Shown: piece by piece, positions 60,345 through 64,000 of the stretch | Numbering within the stretch: position 1 is the first letter of the stretch | Layout of the letters: each line of letters starts with the position of its first letter | Assembly: GCA_936440205.1 (NCBI GenBank) | Contig: OW387133.1 | Span: 52,044,374-52,108,373 of the forward strand | DNA length: 64,000 nucleotides | Source of the DNA: Lepidonotus clava | Lineage: Eukaryota > Annelida > Polychaeta > Phyllodocida > Polynoidae | Direction of reading: 5' to 3' | The notes under the pieces: generated by a model | What the model was told of the DNA's origin: nothing | The model's input: the letters and a program-made list of their open reading frames with translations, nothing else | Database searches by the model: none | Translations under genes and position numbers: made by a program

Positions 60345-62127
60345 GTGTATGACTCAGTGGAGAGCCCATCAAAAATACTTTACCCTTTATTTATACACCC
60401 TTCCCACTCAAACACTAAAGAAATTCATGATGAATAGCCGCGTGGCTTGTTTGCCCAAAACGCCTGCATTCAGCATACGTATGAGCATTGCTTGAGAGAA
60501 CCGGTATGCTGTAAGGGAGGGTGTTCATGGTTGGTCACTTGTATGGCAATCTGGGGGAGGTTGGCTTGGAGCAGTGCTTGCAAAGGGAGTTCAAAAGGAG
60601 CATGAGTGACAGCAGTATATGGCTTCAAGATCACTTAAACTTTTGGCCAAGGCTCTTAGAGTGCGATACCTCACATGTATGGCCCGACGAGTGGGGATGT
60701 GTTTACGTTCACTTTGGGTAGACTCGAATACAGCCCCAACCATGCTGAACGTTCTATTCTAATGATCATGGCCAGTATATGAAATTTACTGCGACCTGTC
60801 ATGCTGATATATATAATGCATGGTGGACTGGGTCCTCGCACCCATGCAGCCGATATTTTTAGCATATGATCAGAACGTTTTAGATAACGGAGACAGATTA
60901 AACATTAAGCTACCAAATCGGCTTACTCAACACTGAGTTCTTGGTTGAGTGTCAATCGAGCCTTCCAAAATGCTTTGGTCCTAGGCCTAGATTATTCTCA
61001 TTGCAGTAGCTCTACAGAAGGATAACACTAGACCACGTCAGAAAAAAGTAATACCAACAACATTCTCGGCAATTTCCTCGGTTCTGATTTTATTTGTGTA
61101 AGGATTGTGTTCCGTATCCTAACAATAATTCAATTACTTTTGGAATTTCCCGAAAACATTCTTATAATTATTGGAGCGGTGAGGGAACCACGACAATGTA
61201 AATTGAAACCCGGTGCCACGTTCCAGCTCGTTGTTTTAAACCCCATTAAAGGGCGTGGTGGGTGATTGAACATGGGTTGGGTCGGGTTAATGACAGTTTA
61301 AACCTAGATTAATGAATGCTGGCAAGTAGGCCGATCGGGTGTAGCTGGTGGCTGGGACAGGTAACCGAGGGTCCGGAACACCTCGCCCAGGTACACCACC
61401 ACCATATATATGTAATGGGGCATGGAGTGCCAGGCGGGGGCCGCATGGCGCAGTCCCATTCCAGTTGAGTCACGAATCGAAGTATGCAGCCAGGTCCAAG
61501 AGCCGAAAGTTAATAGAACCGATTGAATAAATCTACATAATTTGATAGAAAAAAGTAGGATGGGTCAGGTGGTGATTGGTGTTATTATGTATTTGCTTTC
61601 TTTGGGAGAAGAATTGGTGTATGTCTGGTACGAATATAATGATACAGCTTGTCATAAATCATGACATGAGCAGTGGATTGGGACTCTGGAGTACACCTCC
61701 AATGATGATGGTTGTCAACTCTGGCCGGGGCCTGGCCTGTTATGCTCTGCTGCATCCTGCCTGTGACGTGCCTTATTATTGAGGCCCCATCTGTCACCCC
61801 GCTTCTGTCAGATATGGTCAGAAATACTGGTAAACAAGAACCTCATTTTCCTCATATAATTTATGACAACAGCTTTACTGTTGTACAACCACATGATAGA
61901 GCGCCGCCCAGCCAGAGAGCTACTCATGCACATTTAAATCCTGATACATATCCATTGACATGACGTCGAGGATAAGCGGCACTAGTAATAATGATTCATT
62001 GAATTGTATTTTGTTGCTCTATATCAGAGAGTGTGATCATTAGCACCTGTGATTTGGCGTGGGGTCCTCCAGAGTGTGAGCCTCCTACTGGAGTAAACAA
62101 GCTGCCTGGAGGTGGGGGGACACTACC

Positions 62128-62164
62128 TCAGGCCCTCAGGCCCTCAGGTCCTCAGGCCCTCAGG
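62128..62164. repeat. 9-bp GGCCCTCAG tandem repeat
   Basis: Four to five copies of GGCCCTCAG or GGTCCTCAG in a row. The longer frames running through it owe their length to the repeat. Confidence 0.8.
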
Positions 62165-63563
62165 CGGACACAGGCTCATTGTGAATCACACCGCCATCCC
62201 CATCTCAAACACCGGCCAACAGGAGGCGCTGCTGTTGGTTTTAACGGGTTGGAAGGCCACCAAATCGGCTGCACCTTTTGCCCTTTTTCACTCATGCCCA
62301 CTTCTGGTGTGGACAGCCACACTGGCCAAAAGTTTAGGTTAATGCCCTCCAGAATGAAAAGTTTAACCCCTAGAGAAAAATGATTTTTAGAGCATTCCCT
62401 CAAGTGTATTCCTTACTACTACTTAGGGAAGTCCCTAATCTTTTAAGACTATCTTTAAAAGTACTTAACCTTAAACAACCTCATTCTTTTATATTTCCAT
62501 TCAGATAGACGGCATATTAGTTGATCTATAGGAATGCCCGAAAGACCCCTACATGAGCCAAGGGGCCCATATATCCTGATATGATCTTAATAACCTGCAT
62601 AAAGATAAAAATAGAGATTGTCACTAATGCCATTGTGGATTTTCATGCATCCAAAAATAATTTGGGGTTTCATGGCAACGTGACAAGTGAAACCCATATC
62701 ATGGAATGCTGACCCTGGGGTCAGAGGAGTGCGCAGGTTGGGTATCTCTCAGTCTGATTCCGGTGACAGCCCACACAGGGCAGGTTGCCAAGAGCACACA
62801 GATGATGACATTGCATAACGATAGCTCTACCGCACTGGTATGGTTAGGGGCCAACCGCCTCCCACACTGCCAATTGGACTTATCAAATTCTGATTGAAGC
62901 TCATGCTGCTTTGCACAATAACAGAAAAAAATGGCACACGTGCTGCCGAAAGTAGCAGCTCTCCCTGATCAAAAGGATTCTATTTATATTGGAAACTGAC
63001 CGCACCACATCTGTCTTCATCGGGTTCTTAAAAGTATTTTTTTTCTATTTGGAATCAGAGTAAGGAGTGTGGACAGAGCGTGCGATGGGGGCCAAACGCC
63101 CATGTTAGTAGATTTAAAGTGTCTATGCAACGAATAGATAATTGAGTTGAAAATCGGCAAGTTACTATATGGGCGGGTTTTATTGCTCGACAAATTACGC
63201 ATAGGCCTATATGTGGTCCATCAATTCAATAACTAGTTCTTTTACCAAACGCTTTCAATTTCTGTTCTTGTTTTGCATTAAAAAACCCACACACAATTAA
63301 ACTTCGAAATGTTCAAGGAAATCCTGGTGATACATTGCTATCCGGCAGTTTGGAGAAATGCGTTTTATTTATATTCTTGGGAAAGCAACTTTAAGACGCC
63401 ATTATGCACAGAAAAAATGGACATACCTAATCCAAGGAAGACAGCTATTGCCTTTTCTTTTTAAAGCATACATCCCCTGTGAGATGTTACAACAATCCTC
63501 TCATTGTGCGATTGTCACTGCTGGCCTCCATTTAAGATAAAACCCCGGCCATTTCCTGTTCAG

Positions 63564-63700
63564 GTAGAGATGCCAACAGCCACCTTGGTGTCAGCTACCC
63601 ATCAACCTTTAAATAAACAGAGTTACTTCTCTGTGACCAATCTTAAGGCTTCACAGTCCACTTCTCCAGGTGATTACGTAATTGGAGTTGGACAAAAGAG
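63564..63700 (+). CDS. Candidate internal exon, possibly opening a CAP-Gly domain
   Basis: Acceptor CATTTCCTGTTCAG and donor AG|GTAAGC bound 137 nt reading VEMPTATLVSATHQPLNKQS, then YFSVTNLKASQSTS and PGDYVIGVGQKR. The last part resembles the start of a CAP-Gly domain (pattern GD-V-VGGQK-G), a microtubule/EB-binding module; the first part looks like a disordered linker. Too little of the domain lies here to be sure. An alternative acceptor at 63669 gives a 31-nt exon. Confidence 0.4.
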
Positions 63701-64000
63701 GTAAGCTCCAAGTGGACTGGACTTGATCCTCCACACTGTAGGTTCCGAGACAAGTCACACTTCAGCCTCCCAAGGACTGTCCCAATGTATTTCTGAGACA
63801 AGCCCTTATTGTGAGGGCACTTGTATCTGCCCTGCAGCTATTTCACCACCAAAGGAAAGGTCAATTCCTGTCTCATCTGTAGGCTCGTAAATAATAGGTG
63901 GCTACAGTTTCTTATAGAATTGTCAAGGGGGGAATACAAATTTAATGGTCGCTGTGGTCTGATGGCGGAAAAAAACATGATCAATCTGGTTTCTACTGGT

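Larger units (their letters stand above)
55452..63563. other. Mostly non-coding, with two MITEs
   Basis: Besides the MITEs at 56.6 and 59.2 kb, the possible small exon at 60284 and the CTGAAGAAG hairpin motif at 57237, I see no supported feature. Confidence 0.4.

Overview
This is a stretch of a large, intron-rich animal genome, most likely a marine invertebrate. It is AT-leaning and full of small transposon relics and minisatellites. Coding sequence occurs only as short exons with GT-AG borders. The octamer TAGGCCTA occurs about twelve times where roughly one is expected. I associate that bias with echinoderm or hemichordate DNA, but this is a weak compositional hint and not an identification.

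The one gene I recognise with confidence is a plus-strand kinesin-3 of the KIF16B/STARD9 type, at 24447-42954. I trace about 20 consecutive constitutive exons plus two that look optional, all joining in phase. They run from the P-loop (GQTGSGKT) through switch I, switch II, the neck and a complete FHA domain to the first few residues expected of the coiled-coil tail. The roughly 90 N-terminal motor residues (exons 1-2) and the coiled-coil/PX tail were not found. The K-loop is a long Ser/Gly-rich segment ending in RRRH rather than a lysine cluster. A 21-nt in-frame microexon and a cassette with three in-frame donors suggest regulated splicing.

Layout. Positions 1-24000 are gene-poor. They hold a recent-looking non-autonomous LTR element (2277-5519) whose interior is largely a GTGTGACA-type minisatellite, a TTAA-flanked MITE (15736-16077), a compound TTAA MITE (20841-21438), several copies of a short GCGGAT-ended MITE, and two clusters of E-box/ETS motifs (20289-20319, 21947-21975). 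Positions 24000-43000 are the kinesin gene, whose introns contain a Harbinger-like MITE, an 892-bp element with perfect 36-bp terminal repeats, a perfect 146-bp palindrome and a minisatellite. Positions 43000-64000 contain no further recognisable kinesin exon. There are several weak-to-moderate candidate exons of at least one other plus-strand gene (alternative first exons near 50.9, 54.4 and 55.4 kb; an internal exon at 63564-63700 that may open a CAP-Gly domain), one good candidate exon on the minus strand (53999-54162), and two related MITEs near 56.7 and 59.2 kb.

No rRNA, tRNA or CRISPR feature was seen. Outside the kinesin gene, most long open frames look like chance frames. I did not find a convincing wholly new biological system. 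The most unusual items are the K-loop, the microexon, the tandem duplication of a splice acceptor and the compound repeats.
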